From Luscinia megarhynchos (taxonomy: Eukaryota; Chordata; Aves; Passeriformes; Turdidae): DNA of 64,000 bases. The stretch covers positions 65,949,352-66,013,351 of the forward strand of contig JAPFBE010000003.1 of NCBI GenBank assembly GCA_034336665.1. The letters are read 5' to 3'. The notes below the pieces were generated by a model. The model did no database searches. It had not been told where the DNA came from and saw nothing but the letters and a program-made list of their open reading frames with translations. Both the position numbers and the translations under genes were made by a program. Shown piece by piece: positions 39,184-49,855 of the stretch. Numbering within the stretch: the stretch's first letter is position 1; each line of letters starts with the position of its first letter.

Positions 39184-39303
39184 GCAGCCAGCGCCGCCCG
39201 GCCAAGGCGCAGCTCCGGAGGTCGCTGAGCGAGCAGCTGCGGGACTCCACCGCCAAAGCCTGGGACTTGCTGTGGAGGAATGTCCGGGAGCGGCGGCTCG
39301 CAG
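39180..39303 (+). CDS. STARD13: First coding exon, probable DLC-family RhoGAP (STARD13/DLC1-like), alternative N-terminus
   Basis: The exon encodes 41 residues plus the first base of codon 42, then a good donor (GCAG|GTCAGT). The peptide begins MSSQRRPAKAQLRRSLSEQL and ends AWDLLWRNVRERRLA. It is very basic (11 Arg/Lys) and has Trp at 28 and 32. From memory this matches an alternative N-terminus joined directly to the 'EIEAKEACDWLR' SAM-domain exon of the STARD13/DLC1 family. The leftover G (phase 1) fits a glutamate codon there. Family members are cytoplasmic and focal-adhesion RhoGAPs with SAM, RhoGAP and START domains that switch off RhoA. None of those domains lies in the window, so the product is partial. 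The start is the first in-frame ATG after at least 130 bases without one, with A at -3. It is preceded by the overlapping uORF. STARD13 is preferred over DLC1 only by recollection. The exon itself is more secure than its name. Confidence 0.6.
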
Positions 39304-39309
39304 GTCAGT
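39304..39309 (+). other. Splice donor of coding exon 1
   Basis: CAG|GTCAGT closely fits the vertebrate 5' splice-site consensus. It comes directly after the RERRLA codons. Reading on past it runs into a tandem-repeat-encoded arginine/glycine/alanine-rich frame, which supports ending the exon here. Confidence 0.75.
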
Positions 39310-39480
39310 CACCGCCGCCGCCGCAGGGGACGCCCGGGGCACGTCCCGGCCCCAGCGTGCGGAGGGTCCCGCTCCAGTGGGATGTCTGGGGACACCATCT
39401 CCGGAGCGAGGAGACCCCGCGGCTTCGGCCGGGCGGGACCGGGAGCTCCCGCAGGAGCGCGGTGGGCAGCGGGCGGGCTG

Positions 39481-39858
39481 CGGGCAGGAGCGGGCACGGG
39501 CGGGAGCCTGGCACAAGCAGGAGCCCGGGCTCGGGCAGGAGCCGGGCTCGGGCAGGAGCCGGGCTCGGGCAGGAGCCTGGCACGGGCAGGAGCCGGGCTC
39601 GGGCAGGAGCCTGGCACAGCAGCAGCCGGGCTCGGACAGGAGCGGGCACGGGCAGGAGCCGGGCTCGGGCAGGAGCCTGGCACAGCAGCAGCCGGGCTCG
39701 GACAGGAGCCAGGCTCCGGCAGCAGCCGGGGTCAGGTAGGAGCCGGGCACAGGCAGGAGCCAGGCTCCGGCAGCAGCCGGGCTCGGGCAGCAGCCGGGCA
39801 CAGGCAGGAGCCAGGCTCCGGCAGCAGCCGGGCTCGGGCAGCAGCCGGGCTCGGGCGG
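39481..39858 (+). repeat. 17-bp minisatellite in intron 1, G-rich on + strand
   Basis: The unit is GGGCAGGAGCCGGGCTC, with TGGCAC and CAGCAGCAGCC variants. There are about 20 units over 380 bp, with some shortened units. A 51-bp (three-unit) period explains the repeating 17-residue pattern in all translated frames, so the long arginine/glycine/alanine and leucine/proline frames here are artefacts. It begins about 175 bp after the splice donor and lies wholly in the CpG island. Confidence 0.93.
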
Positions 39859-41642
39859 GTCGAACCCCCAGCCCGAGCGGGCAGCACCTGCCCGGGTGCT
39901 GGCGGGCAGCGCGGGGCTGCTCACACCAGCGCTCGGGCTGAGCCTCCCCGTCGCTCCGTGTCGGAGGCACCTTCTGAGCATCTCCGAAATGAAGAGGGTT
40001 GCCTTTGCCTCCGGGAAGCAGGCTCTCCTGTTTCTCTGATCAGTTTTCCGAGTCTAACCAACCAAGTTGGTTCCTCATAGGGTTTGCACGTGAAAGTACC
40101 ACAACTCCCAAAGAAAAATGGTCTATTTCATTTCAGGTGCTTCTGTAGCTTCAGGTCACCTACCTGCTCTGGAAAACCGGCTTCCTGCAGCTTTTCCATC
40201 CCCAGCTGGGGACCAGAAGGACACAGAGCAGGGCAGGTGTTCCAGGAGTCTCATTTACAGCACTGCTTTTTCAGCAGCAAAGTCGCTTTATGCACACAAG
40301 CGTACATCCAACTTGTATTTGTAAAATACTCCGTGAATTAGAAGATCTAGAGGGTACATGCAAGTGCAAGGTAGAGTTATTATACTAGACAACAATGCAT
40401 CAAGATTTATGAGCAGGATCATGTATAATGAAGTCTAATTTGTAAAGATGGATTCCTCTGTCACATCCTACAGCATTATTAGGAGTTTGGTGACCTTGCC
40501 TAGGGCACTGTGACATGCTGGTATTGTATAATACAGAGGCAAATGATGCAGGTTTTCAGACTGTGTCTACAGCACATTAGTTCTTATGTACATATAATTA
40601 AAGTAATAGATAAAAATTGCATGGTAGTTTGTTTAAAAATTAATTTAAAGTGGGCAGCTTCAACAATGAATTACTAAAACAACTAATTTTGTACTATTAT
40701 GGTTAACCAAAATACTAAACTTCCAACGTTTTAATTCAGTTTTAATTCCCTTATTCCTATATTGATAGCAGATGCCAGCAGACATTCTGCAAGGATACTG
40801 CTGGCTATTTTTTTCTTTTTTGGTCAAAGATAACTATTGCTTGATTGAGCAAAGAACCTGGGCAGGCTGCCATGATACTGTAGCCAACTTCTTAAAGCAG
40901 CTGGGTATTAAAATTGATGGAGTCAAAACTTTTTATTTAAGGTGGATAGAATGCTAATGTCCTGGGTTTACGCACTGCCGTAATTTAAGTGCTATTCATA
41001 ATACTCTGCTGAGATGCTGATGCACTTGCCCTTTAATTAAATTAGTTTTCTGACGACATAATGAAATGTGTGCAAATATCTGTTGATGCCAGATATGTTC
41101 TCTTGTTCTGTTGCTTTTCTGTCTCTGGCATTTTTTCTCCTTGTTTTTATATTTGTTTGTCGTGCTGACCTGCATAGCTGCAGTGAATATTCCTTGGCCC
41201 CTTCTTCCAGCTTTTGTTAATGAGAAGGCAGGAAATTTAAGCTGATCTAAATGTGTCAACTATTTGCTGGTTGCCAGCCCAGCTTCTTCTCCATCACAGT
41301 GGATCTGGTTCAAATCAGGTAGATAGTTGTGCAAGTTCTGCTTTTTCCCCAAAGCTGGCATTGTAGTTCAGCTCTGACTGGTGAAGCAGCAGTGTAACTG
41401 GTGACTAAGGTTAAAGAGCAATGATCAAAATGAAATGCAGTTTTAACCATCAGTGTGCTGTCATATTCCAACCATCAAGCCACATAAAAACTTGTCATTG
41501 AATCTTCGCTGTGATGACAGCTTTGCAGGCACACAGTTACTCTTTTGGTCTGCTTTAGTCTTTTATCTATTTATTAAGGATTAGGACATCAGTTGCCCCA
41601 GATACACCTGTAAAAAAAAAGCAAGCACATTTTTATAATTCA

Positions 41643-41750
41643 TGAAAATTATAGAATTGTTAGGGTTGGGTGAGGTGCTGGGAATTCTCCAGTCTAGTCT
41701 CCAGCTCAGAGCAGGATCAGCTCTGGGAGCAGAGCAGGTTACTCAGGGCT
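41643..41750 (-). mobile_element. Short CR1 LINE 3' fragment, antisense
   Basis: The low end reads TTATAGAATTGTTAGGGTTG and continues through 'CCAGCTCAGAGCAGGATCAG' to 'GAGCAGGTTACTCAGGGC'. This is the reverse complement of the 3' tail of a CR1 subfamily distinct from the other four copies. Only about 110 bp survive. The high boundary is approximate. Confidence 0.7.
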
Positions 41751-42904
41751 TTCCCCAGGGCTCCTTGGGAAGAGTTTCTGGCCTGGGAGGAGAGGGCAGC
41801 AGGACACTGTTGGGCAGCAGGGGTGTGAGCTGGAGAAAGGAGCTGAGTCCTGGCTAGAGCAAGGAGAGAGCTGAGCTTTGACTCAGCTGCTCCCAAAGAG
41901 GCAGAGAGCATGGCTGTGTTGCTGTGGAAAGTAGGTTGTGCATAAAAAGACTGCTACAGTGTGCTCCTTCCCTCCCTCCCTCACCTTTACAGCAGAGGTG
42001 ATGAGCAGCAGCCTGGCTCCTGGTATGCTCCTGGACAGGGCTGCTCTGTCCTGTCTCTTATTCAGGACAGATCCGTGGTGCCCAGCAGCTATTAGTCACT
42101 TTTTCTGATTCACTGACTGGGATTTGTTTTTTAAACAATGGGTGTACCCTCTACAGTGCCAAAAATTGCATCCTTACAGGGTTTTTTTGTGCTTTTTGTA
42201 ATTTTTGCAGAGGTATTTTACACTGTTCCCACTATATTTATGGTTTAATTTGGAATCCACAAAGTGAATGGGAAATTTACCAGAATTTTAACTCCCCGTG
42301 GGGACCTATTTGCCTGAAAGTTATATAAAATACTGTTGGTTTAATGTAATCCTGAACCACTTTTTGTTTAAGGGATTTGACTTAAGTATTTAACAGATCC
42401 TCCAATAGTGATCACCTAAGGTAATTCTGAGATCCCTGCTCAAATCATGATCACCTATTACAATAAAACAACAAGTTGCAGTTCTTACATCCCTTGTACC
42501 ACCTTCTATCTGGCTTTCTTTCAGTTGCTATAGACTAAAATAAAATAAAACTAAAATTTAGTTTTTAAATTCAGTACTTTGAAGTCAGGAAACACCAGAG
42601 GTAAGGACCCCTGTGGCTGTATTGCACAGCCACCCTCATAGGGCAGGATTGTCATGACTGACATGATCACCTCACCCTTTTTGTGCTCAGAATTTCTCAG
42701 TCTCATTTACTGCAGAAAGTGATGATCCCCATTGCTGAATGTCTTAACTTAGAGCCTGCTGTACTGCAGCTTTCTGGAACACTGGACTAAGCACAGAATT
42801 ACAAATTCCCTCAGGAGCTCATGAGCCTGCTGCTTAGGAGCACTGTCTTGCACATGTCATGCCATTAATGTTTTAGTTGTTCCCTAGAAGCTGCAAGGTT
42901 ACAT

Positions 42905-43032
42905 TGCTCCTATTTTACAGATAGAAACAAGAGGCAAAATGAGACTGAACCCTGGAAATATCAGCTCTTGAGAGGTAGAACTTGAATTATCTACTGTAGT
43001 ATTCAAATTATGACTCTCAGTCACTGCTGTTG
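42905..43032 (+). mobile_element. MIR-like SINE remnant
   Basis: 'CTCCTATTTTACAGATAGAAAC', then 'AGAGGTAGAACTTGAATTA' and 'TGACTCTCAGTCACTGCT' follow the order of the core and 3' part of the MIR consensus as I remember it. The copy is heavily diverged, as expected for an ancient amniote SINE. Boundaries are approximate, and the tRNA-derived head was not recognised. Confidence 0.5.
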
Positions 43033-46000
43033 CACAACATTTTGTGCAAAATCAGCATTTGGGGTATAACTGTACTGCACCCAGGGAATGAATAACTTGC
43101 AGTTTCTGGTGGTATGGTCAGATTTTGTTTCAAGTGACTTGGTGTAAAAGAGAAGAATGGAAGGTGCTCTGCCACAGGGGCACCATTTATTTGTCATAGT
43201 TTCAGAAGCCTGGGGGTTTTTCTGTCTCCCACCTGCAAGAGCTTCAGCAGGGCTGATACATGACCATTGCCCATCATCAGATGGGATCCTTGGAAACTGC
43301 ACGTGCAGATGAAGATGAGACTTTGTCTTAGTGACTAGTGGAAAGAGTGAGTTAGAATTAAGCAGTTGACTTCAATTCTGAGACTTACTAAAGTTTGCAA
43401 AATTAATTTTATGACCCTAGCATTCTTCTGATAAGAGAAAGCTTTGCTTCCAGTTTCTGAAGTTTAGCTTTTAGCTGTTATTTAACAATCAACACAGGTT
43501 GCTACCAGGAATTCTGCTCTGTTAAGGCTGCCTCCACTGTGCCTGTGGCACAGATACACCCTCAGTCCTTTTGACAAATCTCTTCTCACTGTCCTTTGTA
43601 TGTTCTGTGTTCTCACAGCAGAATAAATCCCTGCTTGATCTCCTCTAGCTCTTCTGGTGCAATTCCTCTTATCTATCCATTGACATCCTCTCTCCTTCCT
43701 GCTGTGACAGCTCTACCAGACAGGACACCCTTGAGCACTGTCCTGACTCACACTCAGCTACAGAGCTCTCCAGAAGCTGAGAGCCTGGGGTCCAGTTTCA
43801 GATGCTCTCCTGGTTTTTTTGGCTTGGCCATGCTTTGGGTAAATTCGGGATCAATTTTTCCACCACACTTCCAGTGGTTTGCTCAGACTGGCATTTCAAA
43901 CTGTTTTAACCCAGTTTTGGATAGGTTTTTCAGGCACTAGTCCTAAACTGACTCTTGAACTTCCCCTGTGAATTTGCTGGGTTTGTTCCAAAGGATGAAG
44001 CACTTAGTGTCTCAAATCAAGTACAATGAAAATGTGTGGTGGGACAACATACTGTGGACTAAACTTTTCTTAGAAATTGGTTACCTGAGGCTCCAAAACT
44101 GAAACAGGAATGAGGCAGGCTTTGTGAGTAAAATAAAATCTCAATCTAAAGAAGCCCAAAATTAAGACCTTTAAATGGAACATTTTAGAAGTCCTCCTCT
44201 TAGGTGTCCTTAGCTGTTCAGGAGGACTTTCTAAACTGATTAGCAGCTACAAGTGTCTCATCAAATGTGACTGAAATGCATTTATATCAGAGATGAAACA
44301 GAACATTATCTGACATAGGTAGAAAATGGAGAATAATTTGTCCAGCAGAAAGTACCTGCCACATTCAGCATGTGGCAAAGATAACAAGCAATGCACCTGC
44401 TTCTCTCAAAAGTAAATTGTGGTTTTATTGGGTGCAAATGAACAAGCCTAAGTTTGTAATTACACCTCTGACAGCATGGTACTCCTTGACACCTGCTGAT
44501 CTCTTCATCCTAGGGAATACAGAAGTGAAAAGTGGGTCTTAAAAAACTAAAACTAATGGCCACAACCAGAAATATGTGATTTTTAGCACAGTTTTCTATC
44601 ATGCCTGTATGGAAACAAGAGCAGCTATGTTTCTGCAGCTAATTAAAGAACCATCAAATCTATAGCTTTTTCATAGTTTTTAGTTTTCATTTTAAATGAA
44701 ACATTTTCAAGAACTTACTTTTGAAGTTTTTACTCTGCAAAGATGAAGTTTATTTTGGGATGAAGTCACTGGAAACCCCAAAGGAAATATGTGTACCTGG
44801 CTCCCAGGTCCTCCGAGAACCCCTGAGCAAAGGCAGGTATCCCAGTATGGGACCAGCCTTGAGTCTGCTGCATCTTGGCATTATTACATTAATGAAATTT
44901 ATTCTCAATTAAGGCCTTTTTGCAAATGTAGCAGATTAATCTACTTTAGAACCATTCAGGAAATGAGTGGATTTTTAAAATAAAATAATATTGCAAGATC
45001 AGTTTCATTAAGAAGTGTGGGAGATGCATATGTGGAAAATGTGGTATTTGGTGGGCATACTTTTATGTTCTATTTTAAAATCATGCACATAACATTTTTA
45101 GAAAGCAAAGTGGAGATGTTGCAGTCTGTGTCCCCACCAGTGCACTGGAGAGTACAAGATACTGATTCTCATGTATGTTGATAAGATGTGTATGTGTAAA
45201 TTCCTCCCTAACCCAGCCTCATCAATGGGAAAAGACTGTCCTTTGTCAAGGAGAAAAGTTATGAAAGACATTCTTTATTCGTGATGGAGTGCTTTAGGGA
45301 AGAAGGAAAGTGACTTATGAGTGATTCATTTAGCCAGGCACGCCAGGAAATTTTCTGCTCTCAGTCCTAAGGAAAATGTAGTAGCCAAAAAAGTAGTCAT
45401 TGATCTCATAAATTAAATTAATTGTGCCATACAGTCTCTATTAATGTGAGGAGGGGTTTTAGGTTAGTTTAATTAAAGTATGAAGAGGCTTTTCATTGCA
45501 CCTACATTTTATGGATATCAGTCAGTATCCTGTAAGTTTCATCTCCTTCCACAGGCACTCCTTGAAGGCCAGTGGCTTGAATCTGGAAAGGGGGCAGTGG
45601 TGGCAAAATACCACCATTGTTAGTTCTGCTGCTGCCAGGCTCTCATGACCCTCAGCAACAAGAAGTTAATTCCAGAAGTACAATTACAAAAATACCAATA
45701 TGCTTGACCTGCCAAGTATTTCTGTATCAGCATGAGGCTGTGAAGGGGGGGTGATGGAGGACTCCCCACTGTCTCAAAGTCCAGAGAAAGATGTATTTTT
45801 CTCATACTCATTCCCATGTCTCTGCTGCAATTTGCCATGTAAGATTTGGAGTGATCATAGAGAAGTAGCAGATGTTCCTAGGGTGACAACAACATTCATC
45901 TTCTGGTTTTACTTTTAATACATAGGTTTTGTATTTGAATGGGTACTGCTTCCATCAGAGAAAGTTGTATCAGGGATTATTTTCCTAAAAGAAGTTCGAT

Positions 46001-46250
46001 TTTGAATACTTAATTTCCTGACAGTAAGAGATACAAATCTCAGCTGATAAAATGAGGAATTGGTGCTGGCAATAGAACTGGATACTATTTGAATCAGTCA
46101 GTTTCTATTTGATAGCTTTAAAAATATTCTTGACAGGTCTTCCTCTTTCTTGAGCTTGGCTGTTCACAGATTTCAGTGACATATTAATCTTTGGAAAATA
46201 CACTTTCTTTTCCTAGAAAGTTATGATGCCAGTTCTTTTTATAGTACAGC

Positions 46251-46301
46251 TGTTTGGTTGGTTTGGGTTTGTTTGGTTTGGGGTTTGGATTGTTTTGTTT
46301 T
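46251..46301 (+). repeat. G/T-rich patch with repeated GGTTT-like units
   Basis: The patch is made of GGTTT, GGGTTT and GTTTGTTT units with no A or C except near its ends. It resembles degenerate telomere-like or G-quadruplex-capable sequence but has no true TTAGGG repeat. It is most likely simple low-complexity DNA. Confidence 0.7.
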
Positions 46302-47983
46302 TGCTTTTTTTCCTACTGGCTTTCTGTGGTTCCCTGAGCATTCATAAGGTTCTTTCAGTTCTCAGTAAACAAATATTTCTCCTTTATTCTCTGCACATAT
46401 ACATGGCCTCAGTTCATTCCACCTGCAGATGCTTCTGTGTGACAAGGAGAAGGCTGATACTCTGTCAGTTCTCCACACTGTGACTTTATGGAGTATTCCT
46501 GTAAGCATTGTACTTATCCTTATGTTTGCAGTCCAAATATTGGAAACAGTTCATAGAACTATTTTCCAGAAGCAGTAAATATAACATAATACTATTTAAG
46601 TTGCTGTACATTTAGATAGATGTGTTTATTGGTGCTCATATTTTTCTAAGATATATAGGAGCTTAATCACTGATAAAAATAGATAATGAATTTGTCTGAC
46701 ATTAAACAGTGATGACAATTTTCATTCCAAGATTGCTTCTTTAGATCATTCCTGGCATATTAAATACTTCTCAGTTATTTCCTACTAGGTGTTTTTGTAT
46801 TTATTCATATGACTGTAATCCTATAGGCTGCTTACATATCCCCATGCAAGTGACTTTATTTATATAATATCTATGCCAGAACATTGATGTGGAACACTTA
46901 CATCCACAATAAACTTTTAGCTGCTTAGTGAACATCAGTAGTCTATTGGTGGCTGGCCAGCTAATTCCAAAACATGTGAAATTTCTGGACTCCCATTCTT
47001 TTGCTTTCCCAGCTACAGTAGGATGTAGTGTTCAGTTTCTGGGAATCATGAAGTCCCAATTCTGAATTTTGTCTTATTGCTTTTTGCTTTAATTTAAAAA
47101 CCTCTTCACAATGCCCCATATTGTCATATTTCTAGGGATTCCAAGAACTAAGATTTTAACAATTTGATTTTGTGCAATTCTTGACAGGCATTGGCCTTGC
47201 TTCACAGCAGTGCTTTGACTCACATTTGTCTTCTGTGCTTCTTGAATTTCTGGAGAGACAGATGTTCTATTTTGCTCTTCCTTATTTCTTTGGTTTTTCT
47301 GGCATACCATGGCCAAATCTTGTGCTGCTGTATATCATAACTCCTTTAAAAATCATCTAATTGAGCAACAATTCATTGAGAAACCCAGCTTTCACTTCTA
47401 CTTAAGCACATTTGCATACCAAATTTAAAAAGAAAATGTGAACTTCAAAATACGAAAAGCCAAGAAAAAAATCATTTTGTAAAATGTCAATTTCAAGCTA
47501 ACTTCATGATTATAAAGAAGTGATGCCTGTCTTGTGATTCTTGAAAATTTGGATTTGGGAATGTTATTTTCAATTAATTAAGAATTTGTGATCTTTTCTT
47601 TTGATTATTAGAGGCTTAAAAATATGACAGTGTAGAAGGTTCCTTGCCTGACATTAGAGCATTCACAAGAAGAATGCTTTTCTGTAGCTCCTTTGCACAT
47701 CCTGTTTACAGTTAAAAAAGGAAAATATTTTGACAATCAGACCAACCTGGTGCACTTTGGACTGCAAATAAGCAAAGGCTGAATGCAGCAGGGATGTGTG
47801 CAGCAAAGAGCTATGCTCCAGGGAGGGATTGGGAACACCCAGAATTCATGGCACTTGGTTCCATAAAGCACCAGACTTCAACAATCAATTTAATTACTTC
47901 ACAAAACAGTCCCTTTCATGTGAAACAGCCTGCCTGTCATCCCAGTAGAGGGCAGTAATTTACATACAGAAATGTCAATTAGT

Positions 47984-48010
47984 GTGCGCGCACCTCGTGC
48001 GTCACTCGGC
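47984..48010. other. Isolated CpG-dense spot in AT-rich intron
   Basis: Five CpGs occur within about 27 bases (core GTGCGCGCACCTCGTGCGTC), inside otherwise CpG-poor DNA. The spot includes the palindrome GTGCGCGCAC and a TGACG half-site on the minus strand. Survival of CpGs outside an island suggests low methylation or recent origin. A transcription-factor site (NRF1-like or CRE-like half-sites) is conceivable but unproven. Confidence 0.4.
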
Positions 48011-49855
48011 ATTAGACACAGCAGCTGGTTTATTAAGGTACTGCAATACTCAAGGCAGGCCCTGTCCTCAAGGACAGAGTGCCACCCAGGAGCCTTATTT
48101 CCTTTTTTTCTTCCTTATTTCCTTTCCTTTCTTTTGCAGCAGGACACCTAGCAATGTAGAGGTAGAACCAAGTGTATGAGAATTAAAGAATAAGATGTTT
48201 TCAGCTAGCGTGGTGATCAAAACTAGGCATACTCTGCTGTGTATAATCACCAGAGTGAAGTGCATTTTAACAGATCATTTCATAGAGATACTAATTTTTT
48301 TCTTTGTTGCTGTTAACAGCAAGTATATAGAAAAGATTCTCTATAGAGCCTTTTTTACAAAAATCATTGTTACAGATCCAGCAACGTGTTGTAGTACAGT
48401 GGAAGAGGAGGCATTGGAACTTATAAATGTTGTTTTTCTTTAAGCTATAAGAATTTCTTTCATAATCTATTTCAAAACACTATGACTTAAAACTTACACT
48501 CAGCAAAAAGTTGTTTAAACCACAACTATTTCTTGAGCAGCAAGACAAGTTCATTGACTTCAAAATAGCTTGCTTAATTTTATAAATACTTCACAAATTT
48601 TACTTGTCACAGATGTAAAATATTGTAGGGATAATTAATTTCTTCTGAAATTAATTTAGCCTGAGCTAAATGAATGGCACTGGTGCTTCAGTAAACCAAA
48701 AGAATGTTTTCTGGGGAGGACTGGTTTCCAGGCCATGATGATGCAGAAGGGCACTGAACTTTCACAGGTCATTTAATACAGAAGCACTTTAAGAGACAGC
48801 CACTAAACTGGAGTATTGGTTTTGTTATAGAAAGAATTTAAAGGGATATTGCCTCAGAACAGTAGAATAGTTCAAATGTACCTTACATCATGTGTAGATC
48901 TGTCTGAATTTGAGCAAAAATTCGTTTGAATTGTCTTTATATACAGTCTTCTGTTGCTGCAATTCATGAAGACATGTAGGGTAGCTGCCAGCTCCATAAA
49001 AGGACAGCTTAGGAGAGTGGTGAAAGATGTAAGTCAAAACTAAAGTTAGAAATGTAACTTCTCTCAGTCAAAATAGCAAAAAAATTATACATAGCATTAC
49101 AAAAAAGGGTTCCTAAAGATTTAGGGACCTCCTGTACTGGTTCATAGCTTGGTCTTCTCTAAAGTGTGTTGCATACCTGTATAGATTTGTTGGATTCATT
49201 GCATGAAGGAGTGAGGACCTAAGCATTTGTCCCAACCTTTAGATTATTTTGGATGTGCCTCTCATTCCTCTGCTAAATATGCCTCTTTTTTTCTATCCCT
49301 GTCCCCCTCATCCTGATCTGAATGGCATGCTCTTTCATGGCTTTTCCAGAAAAATGCTGTGATAAATTATTGGAGACTGAGCTGTTTATGTGTCAGATGG
49401 CTGCTGAAATGATATGTGAATGGCATCTCATGGTCTTGCTCATTTTAAGAGGTGTCTTTAACATAAGCACGGATTTTTAGTGAAATAAATCAATTTTACA
49501 AGGAGATTTCAGCCATTGGATTTATAGTAAGAAAGAAACTTTTTATTTATTACATTAGAAAGACCACAGCTGGGAATGCACCATTAATAGACACAAACAG
49601 ATGGATTCTGGCAAGTCTGTGAACTATTCACACTCCTTTTTAGCAAATATTTTACTACAATCTCAACTTGCAAATGTTACTTCAGAAACAAATATGTAAC
49701 CATCTATCTCAAGACATAGAACTAAAGAGTCATGAGTAACATTAAAATATTGTAATTTCACTATGCATGTGATACTCTTTTTGAAATTTAGGAAGTAGTG
49801 TTTAAAAATATCCCAAAAGCTTGCCTTGGTACAATAAATGTTTTAAATTATAAAG

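Larger units (their letters stand above)
38672..39970 (+). promoter_or_regulatory. CpG island promoter of the + strand gene
   Basis: Base composition changes abruptly from AT-rich flanks to very GC-rich sequence with dense CpG. A smaller CpG cluster (about 38225-38330) precedes the upstream minisatellite. GC boxes suited to Sp/KLF factors are visible at 38918-38926 (minus orientation), 39024-39032 and 39064-39073, with a TGACG half-site at 39074-39078. No TATA box was seen before the coding exon, so a dispersed TATA-less start is likely. The island contains the first coding exon and the start of intron 1. The exact transcription start cannot be read from the sequence, and antisense transcription from the island is possible. 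Confidence 0.85.
39304..49855 (+). other. Intron 1 (first part)
   Basis: The stretch follows the donor of coding exon 1 and contains no exon I can recognise. It starts with a 17-bp minisatellite in the CpG island, then returns to AT-rich sequence from about 40 kb. Repeats inside it (CR1 piece at 41.6 kb, MIR-like SINE at 42.9 kb, G/T-rich patch at 46.25 kb, CpG-dense spot at 47.98 kb) are listed separately. The remaining sequence showed no gene, RNA or repeat. Confidence 0.5.

Noticed and set aside
39042..39941. A single 299-codon + strand frame containing the MSSQRR peptide
   Set aside because: It begins at a GTG and runs through the splice donor into the 17-bp minisatellite. Only 39180-39303 looks like exon.
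38001..39981. Very long minus-strand frames of several hundred codons across the CpG island
   Set aside because: Stops are rare in extremely GC-rich sequence, and most of the length is the 14-bp and 17-bp minisatellites in translation. No domain or splice structure supports them.
46251..46301. Interstitial telomere repeat
   Set aside because: The units are GGTTT/GGGTTT mixtures without TTAGGG. This is plain G/T-rich low complexity.
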